NCBI RefSeq assembly: GCF_013201545.1
Contig: NZ_CP053746.1
Span: forward strand, 62,001 to 126,000
Origin: Pseudomonas graminis
GTDB taxonomy: Bacteria > Pseudomonadota > Gammaproteobacteria > Pseudomonadales > Pseudomonadaceae
Length of the DNA: 64,000 nt
Direction: 5' to 3'
This document shows, piece after piece, positions 54,580-63,442 of the stretch (position 1 is its first letter; every line of letters begins with the position of its first letter). The notes beneath the pieces were generated by a model. That model made no database searches, was not told where the DNA came from, and saw nothing but the letters and a program-made list of their open reading frames with translations. Both the position numbers and the translations under genes were made by a program.

Positions 54580-56145
54580 TTGAGACAGGGAGAAGGATCG
54601 GAGTTCGGCGTCAGAAACCGAAGACTCAAACGCATGCCGGTGTTGTGGCTGGCGGGACTGTTTACCTTGCTGGTGTGCATCTCCATCACCAGCATCACCG
54701 TCTGGCAGCTGCGCCAGACGCGCATTCACGAGCTGGAAATCGCCAATACCACCGTCGCCAACCTTTCTCGCTCCATGGCGCAACACGTTGATGACGCATT
54801 CGATCAGGCGCACATCGCCGTGTCATCGGTGGTCGAACGGCTTTCCTTCGACGGCTTCGGCGCAGCCAGTGGTTCGCGCATGCACGATTATCTGCGCGCC
54901 ACCGCCGCCAGCGTCCAGCAAATCCAGGGTCTGTTCATCTATGACAAGGATGGCAACTGGGCGGCAACCTCCCTCAACCACATGCCGGCCAACGCCAACA
55001 ATGCCGATCGTGAGTATTTTCGGTTTCACCGGTCCATCGCCAGCAGCCTTCCCCACATCGGCCCCGCCATCCAGAGCCGCACCACCGGCGACTGGATCAT
55101 CCCTGTGTCGCGAAGGGTGGACGATGAGATGGGCAACTTCGCCGGTGTGGTGCTGGCCACCGTTGAACTGAACTACTTCGAACAGTTCTTTGAGCGCTTC
55201 GACATCGGCAAGCACGGCGTCATCACCCTGGCCATGGCCGACGGGACCGTGCTGGCACGACGTCCGCTCATTCAAAACGTGCGCGGCACCTCTATCGGCG
55301 ACGGCGAATTATTCCGGCTTTATGTCAGGGAACACTACGAAGGCACGGCGAACGTCGTGTCGATGCTCGACCACGAACAACGCCTGTACGGCTACAAGAA
55401 GCTGGACGGCTATCCGATGGTGGTGCTCGCCGGTCTGTCCCAGCGCGAAGTGCTCGACGAGTGGCGGCAATATGCGTGGCGCTCGCTGGCGATCATCATC
55501 TGCGTGGTGGTCGCCAACCTGCTGTTTGGCGTCTTGCTGTTCCAGCAGATCCGCTTCGGGCTCAATGCCGAATCACAACTGCGCATTGCCAGCCACTCGC
55601 TGGAAAAGCTTGCGCTACAGGACAGCCTGACCGGCCTGGCCAATCGACGACACTTTCAGGAGATTCTCAGTCTGGAGTTTCGCAACGGTGAACCGAACCT
55701 GCATCCGCTGAGCCTGATCATGATCGACATCGATTTTTTCAAGAGCTACAACGACAACTATGGCCACGTCGCCGGCGACAAATGCATTGTCGCCGTGGCC
55801 GAGTGCATTCGCAGCAACCTCAACCGCACTGGCGACCTCGCGGTGCGCTACGGCGGGGAAGAAATGGCCGTGTTCCTGCCCTACAGCGATATGCAGGGCG
55901 CCGTGAGTCTGGCGGAGAAGATTCGGTTGGCTGTGCTCACGCGAGCCCTGGAACATCAGGGCAATCCGATCGGCATCGTCAGCATCAGCCTCGGGGTTTA
56001 CGGTTGTCGGGCGCAGGAATGCCAGAGCATGGAAGACTTCGTCAAACGCGCGGACGCGGCGCTGTATGCCGCCAAGCACCAGGGCCGCAATCGTACCGTC
56101 GCCTGGCAGGAGTCGACGCTGCTCAGTGCGCTGCCTGCGCCGTGA
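54580..56145 (+). CDS. Membrane diguanylate cyclase with Cache-type sensor domain
   Basis: 521 residues from the TTG at 54580, which has GAGGG 6 nt upstream; the ATG at 54634 is an alternative and would start at the first membrane helix. TM1 (LWLAGLFTLLVCISITSITV), a periplasmic double-Cache-like domain (about 55-300) with YDKDGNWAATS and ADREYFRFHR, TM2 (SLAIIICVVVANLLFGVLLF), then GGDEF with an active GGEEM (G425-M429) and an I-site R416-x-x-D419 five residues before it, so product inhibition is expected. It makes c-di-GMP. Confidence 0.9.
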   Translation: MRQGEGSEFGVRNRRLKRMPVLWLAGLFTLLVCISITSITVWQLRQTRIHELEIANTTVANLSRSMAQHVDDAFDQAHIAVSSVVERLSFDGFGAASGSRMHDYLRATAASVQQIQGLFIYDKDGNWAATSLNHMPANANNADREYFRFHRSIASSLPHIGPAIQSRTTGDWIIPVSRRVDDEMGNFAGVVLATVELNYFEQFFERFDIGKHGVITLAMADGTVLARRPLIQNVRGTSIGDGELFRLYVREHYEGTANVVSMLDHEQRLYGYKKLDGYPMVVLAGLSQREVLDEWRQYAWRSLAIIICVVVANLLFGVLLFQQIRFGLNAESQLRIASHSLEKLALQDSLTGLANRRHFQEILSLEFRNGEPNLHPLSLIMIDIDFFKSYNDNYGHVAGDKCIVAVAECIRSNLNRTGDLAVRYGGEEMAVFLPYSDMQGAVSLAEKIRLAVLTRALEHQGNPIGIVSISLGVYGCRAQECQSMEDFVKRADAALYAAKHQGRNRTVAWQESTLLSALPAP

Positions 56146-56905
56146 CGATCTGCGCGACCTTGCCGCGAAACAGCTCCAGCCGGTCGGCGGGCGCGTCGTG
56201 TTCGACCACCAGCGCGCCGACTTCCTCGCACTGCGCGACCTGATAGTGCGCGATGCTGGAAAGCTTCTCGTTGATCACGGCCACCGCCACCTGACCGCTG
56301 CGCGCCACCACGGCGCGCTTGAACTCGGCGACGTCCATGTCGAACGCGGTCACGCCTTTCAGCGCATCCAGGGCACAGGCGCCGAGAAAGCACAGATCGA
56401 AATTGAAGTGGGCGAGTTGCTGAATCGTGGTGAAGCCGTAGGTGCTGCCCGCGACGGGACTCAAGCGCCCGCCCAGCAGAATCACTTCCACTGCCGGCAG
56501 CTTCATCAGCTCGACGGCGATCAGCGGCGCATTGGTGGTGACGGTCAGCGCCATGTGCGGATCAAGGGCTTTGGCGATCGCAAGGTTGGTCGAGCCGCCG
56601 TCGATAAACACGTGTTGCCCGGCGCTGATCAATCCCGCCGCCGCGACGCCCAACTGCCGCTTGCGCCCCGGCTCGTGCTCGACACGCGCCGCCAGCGGGC
56701 CGTCCGACGCCAGCGAAATCGCCCCACCGTACACGCGTTTGCACAGGCCGGCGGACGCCAGAACGCCCAGATCGCGACGAATGGAATGCTCGGACACATT
56801 GAATTCGGTCGCCAGCTCTGCGGCGATCACCCGACCCTGCACGGCCAGACGCTCGGTGATCAGACGCTGACGCTCGCCGGGGAATGCTTCTGGGTTGGCA
56901 GACAT
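56123..56905 (-). CDS. DeoR-family transcriptional regulator
   Basis: 260 residues. HTH (GRVIAAELATEFNVSEHSIR, RDLGVLASAGL) and a DeoRC effector domain with VFIDGGSTNLAIAKAL and FLGACALDALKGVTAFDMDV. The sugar-phosphate-binding pattern is present. It is convergent with and overlaps the last 23 bp of the diguanylate cyclase. Target genes are not obvious; the SdaC-type permease upstream is in the same orientation. Confidence 0.9.
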   Translation of the reverse strand: MSANPEAFPGERQRLITERLAVQGRVIAAELATEFNVSEHSIRRDLGVLASAGLCKRVYGGAISLASDGPLAARVEHEPGRKRQLGVAAAGLISAGQHVFIDGGSTNLAIAKALDPHMALTVTTNAPLIAVELMKLPAVEVILLGGRLSPVAGSTYGFTTIQQLAHFNFDLCFLGACALDALKGVTAFDMDVAEFKRAVVARSGQVAVAVINEKLSSIAHYQVAQCEEVGALVVEHDAPADRLELFRGKVAQIVTAQAAH

Positions 56906-57036
56906 GAGGCCTCGATAAAGGGCTGAATCGATCAGGAACGAGCAGGATCATGGGGCGACGCAATTGGCAAAGTCAATGTGGCGGCGATTTGAGAAGACCG
57001 GGCTGGGCAGTGGATCCACTGCGGCCAGACCACCGT

Positions 57037-57185
57037 CTTCGTGAGCAAGCTCACTCCCACATGATCGGCGTTTGCTGACCGACTTTGCGATTATCCGGAC
57101 CCAGGCCGGAGGCCAACGGTCTCTCACTCAACTCAGAAGTCTGCGTTGTCGGTGCCCAACTGTGGGAGCGAGCTTGCTCGCGAAG
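57037..57185. repeat. REP family B outward-facing pair
   Basis: An element at 57037-57061 (CTTCGTGAGCAAGCTCACTC) and another at 57160-57185 (TGTGGGAGCGAGCTTGCTCG). They are spaced about 100 nt apart in the opposite relative arrangement to the other pairs. The 436-bp gap between the DeoR and permease genes shows nothing else. Confidence 0.85.
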
Positions 57186-57341
57186 AGGTCGGTACATTCC
57201 CCGAATTTTCAGTGATGAAATCCCGTCTTCTTGAGCCATGGGTTGCGCCATCTTGTTCATGCTCACACGAGCGGTGCTGGCTATCCCGCAGCGCGCAGCT
57301 TCAGGACGACGGACGATCTGCCCTCCGCCGCCCTTGGAGCG

Positions 57342-58619
57342 TCACTGCAACAACGAATAAACCAGCGCCGAGATAGAGATCAGTCCGATCACCACCACAA
57401 ACACGTTCGACAGTTTGCCCGCATACCGGCGCATGGCTGGCACTTTGCGCACGGCGTACATCGGCATGAGGAACAGCAGCGCGGCAATGACCGGGCCGCC
57501 GAGGGTTTCGATCATCCCGAGAATGCTTGGGTTGAGCGTTGCCACCAGCCAGCAGACCACCAGCATGAAGCCTGCGGTCAGGCGATCGAGCGTACGCGGT
57601 GAAGGACGGCGGCCGGTTTTCAACACCAGACCCTTTAGGCCTTCGCTGGCGCCGATGTAGTGGCCCAGAAACGACTTGGTGATCGCGACGAAAGCAATCA
57701 GCGGCGCGGCAAACGCGATGGTCGGGTTGCTGAAATGGTTGGCCAGATAGGACAGGATCGACAGGTTCTGCGCCTTGGCTTCCGCCAGTTGCTCCGGCGC
57801 CAGGGTCAGCACGCAGCTGAAGACAAAGAACAGCACCATGACCACCATCAGCAGATGGGCGCGGGCCAGGATCTGCGAGCTGCGCGGTTCGGCCTGCTCG
57901 CCATATTGACGCTTCTGGTCGACGGCAAATGCCGAAATGATGGGCGAATGGTTGAACGAGAAGACCATCACCGGAATCGCCAGCCACAGCGTGTGCAGCA
58001 GTGCCGAAGGTGCCGGAAAGCTGCTTGCCGTGGTGAGAATGCCGCCGTTCCAGTGCGGAATCAGAAACACGGCGAGGAACAGCAGCGCCACGATGAACGG
58101 GTACACCATCAGGCTCATGGCTTTGACGATGATCTGCTCACCGCAACGCACCACCGCCAGCAGGCCGAGGATCAGCACGAACGCCAGCAGCGCGCGGGGC
58201 GGCGGCGGCACATGCAGTTGGTGCTCCATGAAGCTGCCCACGGTGTTGGTCAGCGCCACGCTGTAGATCAGCAGGATCGGAAACACGGCGAAGAAATACA
58301 GCAGGGTGATCAAGGCACCGGCTTTCTTGCCGAAATGCTGCTCCACCACCTCGGTGATGTCCGCCCCATTGCGGCCCGAAAGCACAAAGCGGGTCAGCCC
58401 GCGGTGCGCATAGAAGGTCATCGGGAAGGCCAGCACGGCCAGAATCACCAGCGGCCAGAACCCGCCGATACCCGCGTTGATCGGCAGAAACAACGTACCC
58501 GCGCCGATGGCGGTGCCGAACAGCCCGAGCATCCAGGTGGTGTCGTTGCGGTTCCAGGTCGTCACGTTCGCGGGTGCGGCGTCGACAGTGTGTTCGACGC
58601 TGTTGGCCTGATCATTCAT
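57342..58619 (-). CDS. Serine/threonine-type amino acid permease (SdaC/HAAAP family)
   Basis: 425 residues, eleven hydrophobic helices. The HAAAP N-terminal motif WMLGLFGTAIGAGTLFLPIN is clear, along with FSFNHSPIISAFAVDQKRQY. A proton-coupled inner-membrane importer, most similar in style to SdaC; the substrate is inferred. Confidence 0.88.
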   Translation of the reverse strand: MNDQANSVEHTVDAAPANVTTWNRNDTTWMLGLFGTAIGAGTLFLPINAGIGGFWPLVILAVLAFPMTFYAHRGLTRFVLSGRNGADITEVVEQHFGKKAGALITLLYFFAVFPILLIYSVALTNTVGSFMEHQLHVPPPPRALLAFVLILGLLAVVRCGEQIIVKAMSLMVYPFIVALLFLAVFLIPHWNGGILTTASSFPAPSALLHTLWLAIPVMVFSFNHSPIISAFAVDQKRQYGEQAEPRSSQILARAHLLMVVMVLFFVFSCVLTLAPEQLAEAKAQNLSILSYLANHFSNPTIAFAAPLIAFVAITKSFLGHYIGASEGLKGLVLKTGRRPSPRTLDRLTAGFMLVVCWLVATLNPSILGMIETLGGPVIAALLFLMPMYAVRKVPAMRRYAGKLSNVFVVVIGLISISALVYSLLQ

Positions 58620-58977
58620 CCGGTCGATTCTCCGTTGCCGGTGATAGCTACATGGTCAAAAGCGCGTCGAAAAAACATGGCAGTCGGCGCCCCTGACCGG
58701 TTCTCTACAGGGAAAGGGGCGCGATTGTCCGGGATTGGAGAGCAGAATCAAAGGCTTGTCGGACCAAAAGCCCTCGGGCCGGGATCATCGAAGTTTCAAA
58801 CCGGCTTAACTTCCTGGGTAAATCAGCTACGTTTCTTACTTAATGAATCGGACAATTCCCACATCGAAGACGGCTGATTTAATTAAAGAAACGTATTGTA
58901 AATCCATGGCAGTACAACTTTGAGTCGTCCTCCCTTAGGCTCTCGACCCACATTGAACACCCCATGGAAGGTAACGC
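58620..58977. other. Intergenic region without a visible gene
   Basis: 358 bp between the divergent permease and small exported-protein genes. An AT-rich stretch at 58870-58905 (TTTAATTAAAGAAACG) could be the promoter of the downstream gene. No repeat is present. Confidence 0.4.
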
Positions 58978-59427
58978 ATGCTCAAGACTTTCGCCGTCAT
59001 CACACTGCTCACTGCCAGCACTTACGCGAGTGCAAACAACGCCCCCGCACACTGCGCAACACTTGATCAGCAGCAAGCGAAAATCCTGTTCGAACGCTGG
59101 AACAACACGCTGCAAACCGGCGATTCTCGCAAGGTCGCCGCGAACTACACGTCCGACGCCGTGCTGCTTCCGACCCTCTCCAACCAGCCCAGAACAGACC
59201 TTGCCGGCAAACTCGATTACTTCAACACGTTTCTTAGAAAGAAGCCGTTCGGCACCCTCGACAGCAGCACTGTTATTACAAGTTGCAACAGTGCAATCGA
59301 TACCGGCCTGTACACGTTTCGTTTCAGCGATAACTCAGAAGTCCAGGCACGTTACACCTTCACTTACGCACTTGTTGATAACGAGTGGCTGATTACCTCC
59401 CATCACTCTTCGGCCATGCCGGAGTAG
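58978..59427 (+). CDS. Exported SnoaL/CaMKII-association-domain-like protein
   Basis: 149 residues, GGAAGGT just before the ATG. Signal peptide (MLKTFAVITLLTASTYASAN, cleavage near ASA-N). The mature part has the NTF2-like fold pattern: FERWNNTLQTGDSRKVAANY, TSDAVLLPTL, TDLAGKLDYFNTFL, ARYTFTYALVDNEWLITSHH SS end. Similar small periplasmic proteins carry the calmodulin-kinase-association domain; no function known. Confidence 0.82.
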   Translation: MLKTFAVITLLTASTYASANNAPAHCATLDQQQAKILFERWNNTLQTGDSRKVAANYTSDAVLLPTLSNQPRTDLAGKLDYFNTFLRKKPFGTLDSSTVITSCNSAIDTGLYTFRFSDNSEVQARYTFTYALVDNEWLITSHHSSAMPE

Positions 59428-59498
59428 CGGACATTCAGCCAACAGTCGGCCTGATGTGCAACGGCAGGCCGACTCCACTTTCAGACCCTTCCCACACG

Positions 59499-60833
59499 TC
59501 ACTCGCCTGCGACATCGCGCCGCAACGGCATGCTCAGCTCCACCCGCAAACCGTCATGACGGCTGTCAAAGCGAAGCGAACACGCGCAGCGCTGCACGAT
59601 AGCCTGAACTATCGCCAGCCCCAGGCCCGCGCCAGGGCTTTTGCCGTTGCGCCAGAAGCGTTGGGTGAGTTTGTCCAGGTCCGGCTCGGGAATGCCAGGG
59701 CCATGATCGCGAACGCGGAAATGCGCCTGGCCGTCGAAGGTTTCAACGCTCAGTTCCACTTGCGCCGCGGCCTGGCTGTGGCGCAGGGCGTTGTCCAGCA
59801 GATTGCGCAGTGCGGCCACCGCCAGCGCCGCCGGCATTTGTAGTGCAGCGCTGGACAACTGCGACGGAAGGATCAGTTCGATGCGCTGTTCATCGCCGTG
59901 ACTGGCGTCGTGAATCGCCAGCCGCGCGACCTGCTCGGCATCGCACTGCACGCCATCATCGAACGACAGGCTGCCCTCGACCCGCGCCAACAACAGCAGC
60001 TGTTCGAGGGTGCGGTGCATGCGGTCAGCGCCCTCCTCCGCATGGGCCAGCGCCGTGTCGCGCTTCTGGCCGTCGGTCATCCGCGCCACTTGCAGATGGG
60101 TCTTGATGGCCGTGAGCGGGCTGCGCAGTTCATGGGCGGCATCGCCGGTCAGCCGACGTTCGCGCTCAAGGGTCTGGGCGATGCGCTGAAACAGCTGGTT
60201 CTGACTTTTCAGCAGCGGTTGAAGTTCGCTGGGCAGGTTGGGCACGTCCAGTGGCTCGACCGAATCGGCGCTGTGCCGATTCAACGCATCGCGCATGCGA
60301 TTGAGCGGCGCCAGCCCCCGGCCGATGCCGAACCAGACCAGCGCCAGGCTGCCGAACAGCGCGACCAGCACCGGCACCGATGCCGCCAGCAGCACCGAGT
60401 GCCCAAGCACGTCGCGTTCGATCTGCCGGTCGGCAGTGCTCACCCGCACGTTGTCATGCATCATCGTGTACACGCGCCAGTGGTCGCCGTTGATCATTTG
60501 GTCATGGAAGCCGCTGGCATCGGCCTTCAGCGGTTCGCTCGGCGAGCTGTCGGTGCGCGCCAGCACTTGCCCGCGCAGGGAACTCAACTGACAGGCCATC
60601 CCGTTGGGCAACGCCGGATCATCGGCCCGCAGCGAGCGAGTGTCGCTGCCGGTGGGCATTTGCATCTGTTCGAGCAGCCCCGCCACCATCCGCGCCGAGG
60701 CCTCAAGGCGTTGATCGAGGGATTGCATCATCTGCGTGCGCAAGTCGCGCAGCATCCACGCCGCCGCCAGCACCCAGATCAGAATGAACGCCGAGCCCAG
60801 GATAAGGCTCAGCCGTGTGCGCAGGCTCATCAT
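59499..60833 (-). CDS. dsbS: Sensor histidine kinase, DsbS type
   Basis: 444 residues. TM1 near the N-terminus (LSLILGSAFILIWVLAAAWM), a periplasmic domain, TM2 (LLAASVPVLVALFGSLALVW), HAMP, HisKA with the phosphorylated His in TGDAAHELRSPLTAIKTH, and a HATPase (NLLDNALRHS, DHGPGI, GAGLGLAIVQ). Its position next to an OmpR-type regulator and dsbD matches the P. aeruginosa DsbRS system, which senses copper and controls dsb genes. The symbol rests on this context. Confidence 0.8.
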   Translation of the reverse strand: MMSLRTRLSLILGSAFILIWVLAAAWMLRDLRTQMMQSLDQRLEASARMVAGLLEQMQMPTGSDTRSLRADDPALPNGMACQLSSLRGQVLARTDSSPSEPLKADASGFHDQMINGDHWRVYTMMHDNVRVSTADRQIERDVLGHSVLLAASVPVLVALFGSLALVWFGIGRGLAPLNRMRDALNRHSADSVEPLDVPNLPSELQPLLKSQNQLFQRIAQTLERERRLTGDAAHELRSPLTAIKTHLQVARMTDGQKRDTALAHAEEGADRMHRTLEQLLLLARVEGSLSFDDGVQCDAEQVARLAIHDASHGDEQRIELILPSQLSSAALQMPAALAVAALRNLLDNALRHSQAAAQVELSVETFDGQAHFRVRDHGPGIPEPDLDKLTQRFWRNGKSPGAGLGLAIVQAIVQRCACSLRFDSRHDGLRVELSMPLRRDVAGE

Positions 60834-61513
60834 GGCGTGGGCTCCGAATCATGGCCGGCCGGGCCGAGGCGATAACCGAGCCCGCGGACGGTTTCGATGA
60901 TACGGCCGCCCAGCTTGCGCCGCAGGTGATGGATATGAACATTGAGGGCGTTGCTCTCCACTTCGTCGCCGAAGCCGTACACGCAGTCCTTTAGCTGTTC
61001 GCCCGAAAGCACGCGACCGCTGTTGTTGAGCAACGCTTGCAGCAGGGCCTGTTCACGGCGGGACAGATCAACCGGTTGACCGGCAAGGCGGGTTTCCCGG
61101 CTGCTCGGGTCGTAGCTGAGCACCCCATGTTCGATCACATTGACGCTGCGCCCGGCCATGCGGCGCACCAGGGTATGCAGACGCGCGCTGAGTTCACGCA
61201 AGTCGAAGGGCTTGAGCAGGTAGTCGTCCGCGCCGGCCTGCAAGCCGTCGACACGGTCGGTGACGGTGTCGCGAGCGGTAAGAATCAGCACCGGGATTTC
61301 CACACCCTGCTGGCGAATCTGGCGCAACAGCTTCAGGCCATCTTCATCGGGCAGGCCGAGGTCGAGAATCATCACGTCGAAATGTGCGGCCGACAGCATC
61401 GCCCGCGCCGATGATGCCGTGGCCACGCGGTCCACCGTCAGGCCCTGGGCATCGAGGCCTGCGACGATGCCGCTGGCAATCAGGTCGTCGTCTTCACAAA
61501 GCAGTACGTGCAT
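60830..61513 (-). CDS. dsbR: OmpR-family response regulator, DsbR type
   Basis: 227 residues. Receiver with acidic pair EDDD, phosphorylated Asp in VMILDLGLPDEDG, TARDT and K in LKPFD; C-terminal winged helix with RREQALLQALLNNSGRVLSG and SNALNVHIHHLRRKLGGRII. Overlaps dsbS by 4 nt and is divergent from dsbD. A direct repeat that fits OmpR-type binding lies in the 153-bp gap. Confidence 0.83.
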   Translation of the reverse strand: MHVLLCEDDDLIASGIVAGLDAQGLTVDRVATASSARAMLSAAHFDVMILDLGLPDEDGLKLLRQIRQQGVEIPVLILTARDTVTDRVDGLQAGADDYLLKPFDLRELSARLHTLVRRMAGRSVNVIEHGVLSYDPSSRETRLAGQPVDLSRREQALLQALLNNSGRVLSGEQLKDCVYGFGDEVESNALNVHIHHLRRKLGGRIIETVRGLGYRLGPAGHDSEPTP

Positions 61514-61603
61514 GGTCGGCCCCGAAAAAAAGGCGATTGAAGCGCAGAGGGATTAACGGCGGATTATGCACGAGCCGCCGCAGACACGACGCGCCCCATC
61601 GGC

Positions 61604-61621
61604 TTAATCGACTGTTAATCG
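61604..61621 (+). promoter_or_regulatory. TTAATCG direct repeat, candidate DsbR site
   Basis: Two exact TTAATCG copies separated by ACTG, so an 11-bp period, the spacing used by OmpR-type dimers. It lies in the dsbR-dsbD intergenic region, 46 bp before the dsbD start. The DsbR assignment is inferred. Confidence 0.6.
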
Positions 61622-61666
61622 CCACTGCGCAGGCTTCGCCCCACTCACTAAGGATGGAAAGAATGC

Positions 61667-63442
61667 ATGCGTAATCTGTGGTTGGTGATGTTGATCCTTT
61701 TCCCGCTGCTGGCGCAGGCCCTGCCCGGCGGCGACACTTTCCCGTCCAGGAACGGCCCCTCACTCTTCAGCGAGAAGCCGGATTTTCTGCCGGCCAATCA
61801 AGCGTTTATCTTCACCTCGGAACGCCTGGCGTCCGGGGAAGCCCGCCTGTACTGGCAAATTGCGGACGGCTATTACCTGTACCAGCAACGGCTCAGGTTC
61901 GAAGGACTCAACAAGGAACAGCAGCCCGTCCTGCCGACCGGTGAAGATCATCACGATGAGTATTTCGGCCAGCAGCAGGTCTATCGGCAAGCCCTTGAAC
62001 TCACGATTCCGGCCTCGGCCAGTGGTCAGATCAAAGTGAGCTGGCAGGGCTGCGCCGATGCCGGCTTGTGTTATCCCCCGCAAAGCCAGCCCGTCAGTGT
62101 GGGCAGCGGCAACGGGCAACCCGCCAACGCTCAAGTCGGCGATCAGGCTGAAGATCAAGCGCTGGCCAGTGGCCTCGCGCAACGTTCTCTGGCCCTGAGC
62201 CTGCTGGCGTTTTTCGGGCTGGGTCTGCTGCTGGCGTTCACCCCGTGTTCACTGCCGATGCTGCCGATCCTGGCCGGCGTGGTAGTCGGCAGCGGCGCGA
62301 GACCGGCACGAGGTTTTGCGCTGGCCGGCGTCTACGTGCTGAGCATGGCGTTGATCTATGCCGGGCTGGGCGTGGTCGCCGCGCTGTTGGGCAGCAACCT
62401 GCAATCGACCCTGCAACAGCCGTGGCTGCTGGGCAGTTTCGCGGTGCTGTTTGTGCTGCTTGCGCTGCCGATGTTTGGCTTCTTCGAGCTGCAGTTGCCG
62501 GGTTTCCTGCGCGACCGTCTGGAGAAGGCCGGGCGTCAGCGCCACGGTGGCAGTCTGTTGGGCGCATCTCTTCTCGGCGCGCTGTCGGGACTGATGATCG
62601 GCCCCTGCATGACCGCCCCCCTGGCGGGCGCGCTGCTGTATATCGCCCAGAGCGGCAATGCGCTGCACGGCGCCCTGGTGTTGTTCGTCATGGGGCTGGG
62701 CATGGGCCTGCCGTTGTTGCTGCTGGTCACGGTCGGCACACGTTTTCTGCCTAAACCGGGGGCCTGGATGAACCTGGTCAAAGGCCTCTTCGGGTTTCTA
62801 CTACTGGGCACGGCGCTGATCATGATCCGGCCGCTGCTCGCCGACGTACTGTGGATGGCGCTGTTCGGCGCGCTGCTGATCGTGGTTGCTTATAGCGCTA
62901 TCCTGCAGACCCGGTTGCTGCCACGCGCCTCACTCCTCTGCGCACCCATCGGCCTGGTCGTGGGGCTGTGGGGCGTGATGATGGTGACCGGCGCGGCGGC
63001 GGGCGGCGACGATCCCTGGCAGCCGCTCAAGGTCTACAGCGGGTCGAGTTCGTCTACCGCGATTGAAGCCCATGATGCATTCACCACTATCAAGGACCCG
63101 CAGGCCCTGGACCGGGAACTCGCCGCCGCCGTAGCCGCCGGGCAGTGGGTGCTGGTCGACTACTACGCCGACTGGTGCGTGTCCTGCAAGATCATGGAGA
63201 AGAACGTGTTCGCCAAGGCTGAAACCCTGCAGGCATTGAACGGCGTGCGCCTGCTGCGCCTCGATGTCACTGCGGACAACGACGCAAGCCGCGCGCTGCT
63301 CGGTCGTTTCAACGTGCTGGGCCCGCCGACGCTGGTGTGGATCGCACCGGACGGCAGCGAAAGGCGCGATCGGCGAATCACCGGCGAAGTCGACCTTGAG
63401 GGCTTTTTGCAGCACTGGGAAACGACCCGGGGGCGTGGCTGA
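61667..63442 (+). CDS. dsbD: Thiol:disulfide interchange protein DsbD
   Basis: 591 residues. Signal peptide (MRNLWLVMLILFPLLAQA), the N-terminal DsbD-alpha domain with its Cys pair (GCADAGLCYPP), eight membrane helices with the two redox Cys (FTPCSLPMLPI and IGPCMTAPLAG), and a C-terminal thioredoxin domain with WCVSCK. It carries electrons from cytoplasmic thioredoxin to periplasmic partners. Its stop overlaps the start of the next gene. Confidence 0.93.
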   Translation: MRNLWLVMLILFPLLAQALPGGDTFPSRNGPSLFSEKPDFLPANQAFIFTSERLASGEARLYWQIADGYYLYQQRLRFEGLNKEQQPVLPTGEDHHDEYFGQQQVYRQALELTIPASASGQIKVSWQGCADAGLCYPPQSQPVSVGSGNGQPANAQVGDQAEDQALASGLAQRSLALSLLAFFGLGLLLAFTPCSLPMLPILAGVVVGSGARPARGFALAGVYVLSMALIYAGLGVVAALLGSNLQSTLQQPWLLGSFAVLFVLLALPMFGFFELQLPGFLRDRLEKAGRQRHGGSLLGASLLGALSGLMIGPCMTAPLAGALLYIAQSGNALHGALVLFVMGLGMGLPLLLLVTVGTRFLPKPGAWMNLVKGLFGFLLLGTALIMIRPLLADVLWMALFGALLIVVAYSAILQTRLLPRASLLCAPIGLVVGLWGVMMVTGAAAGGDDPWQPLKVYSGSSSSTAIEAHDAFTTIKDPQALDRELAAAVAAGQWVLVDYYADWCVSCKIMEKNVFAKAETLQALNGVRLLRLDVTADNDASRALLGRFNVLGPPTLVWIAPDGSERRDRRITGEVDLEGFLQHWETTRGRG

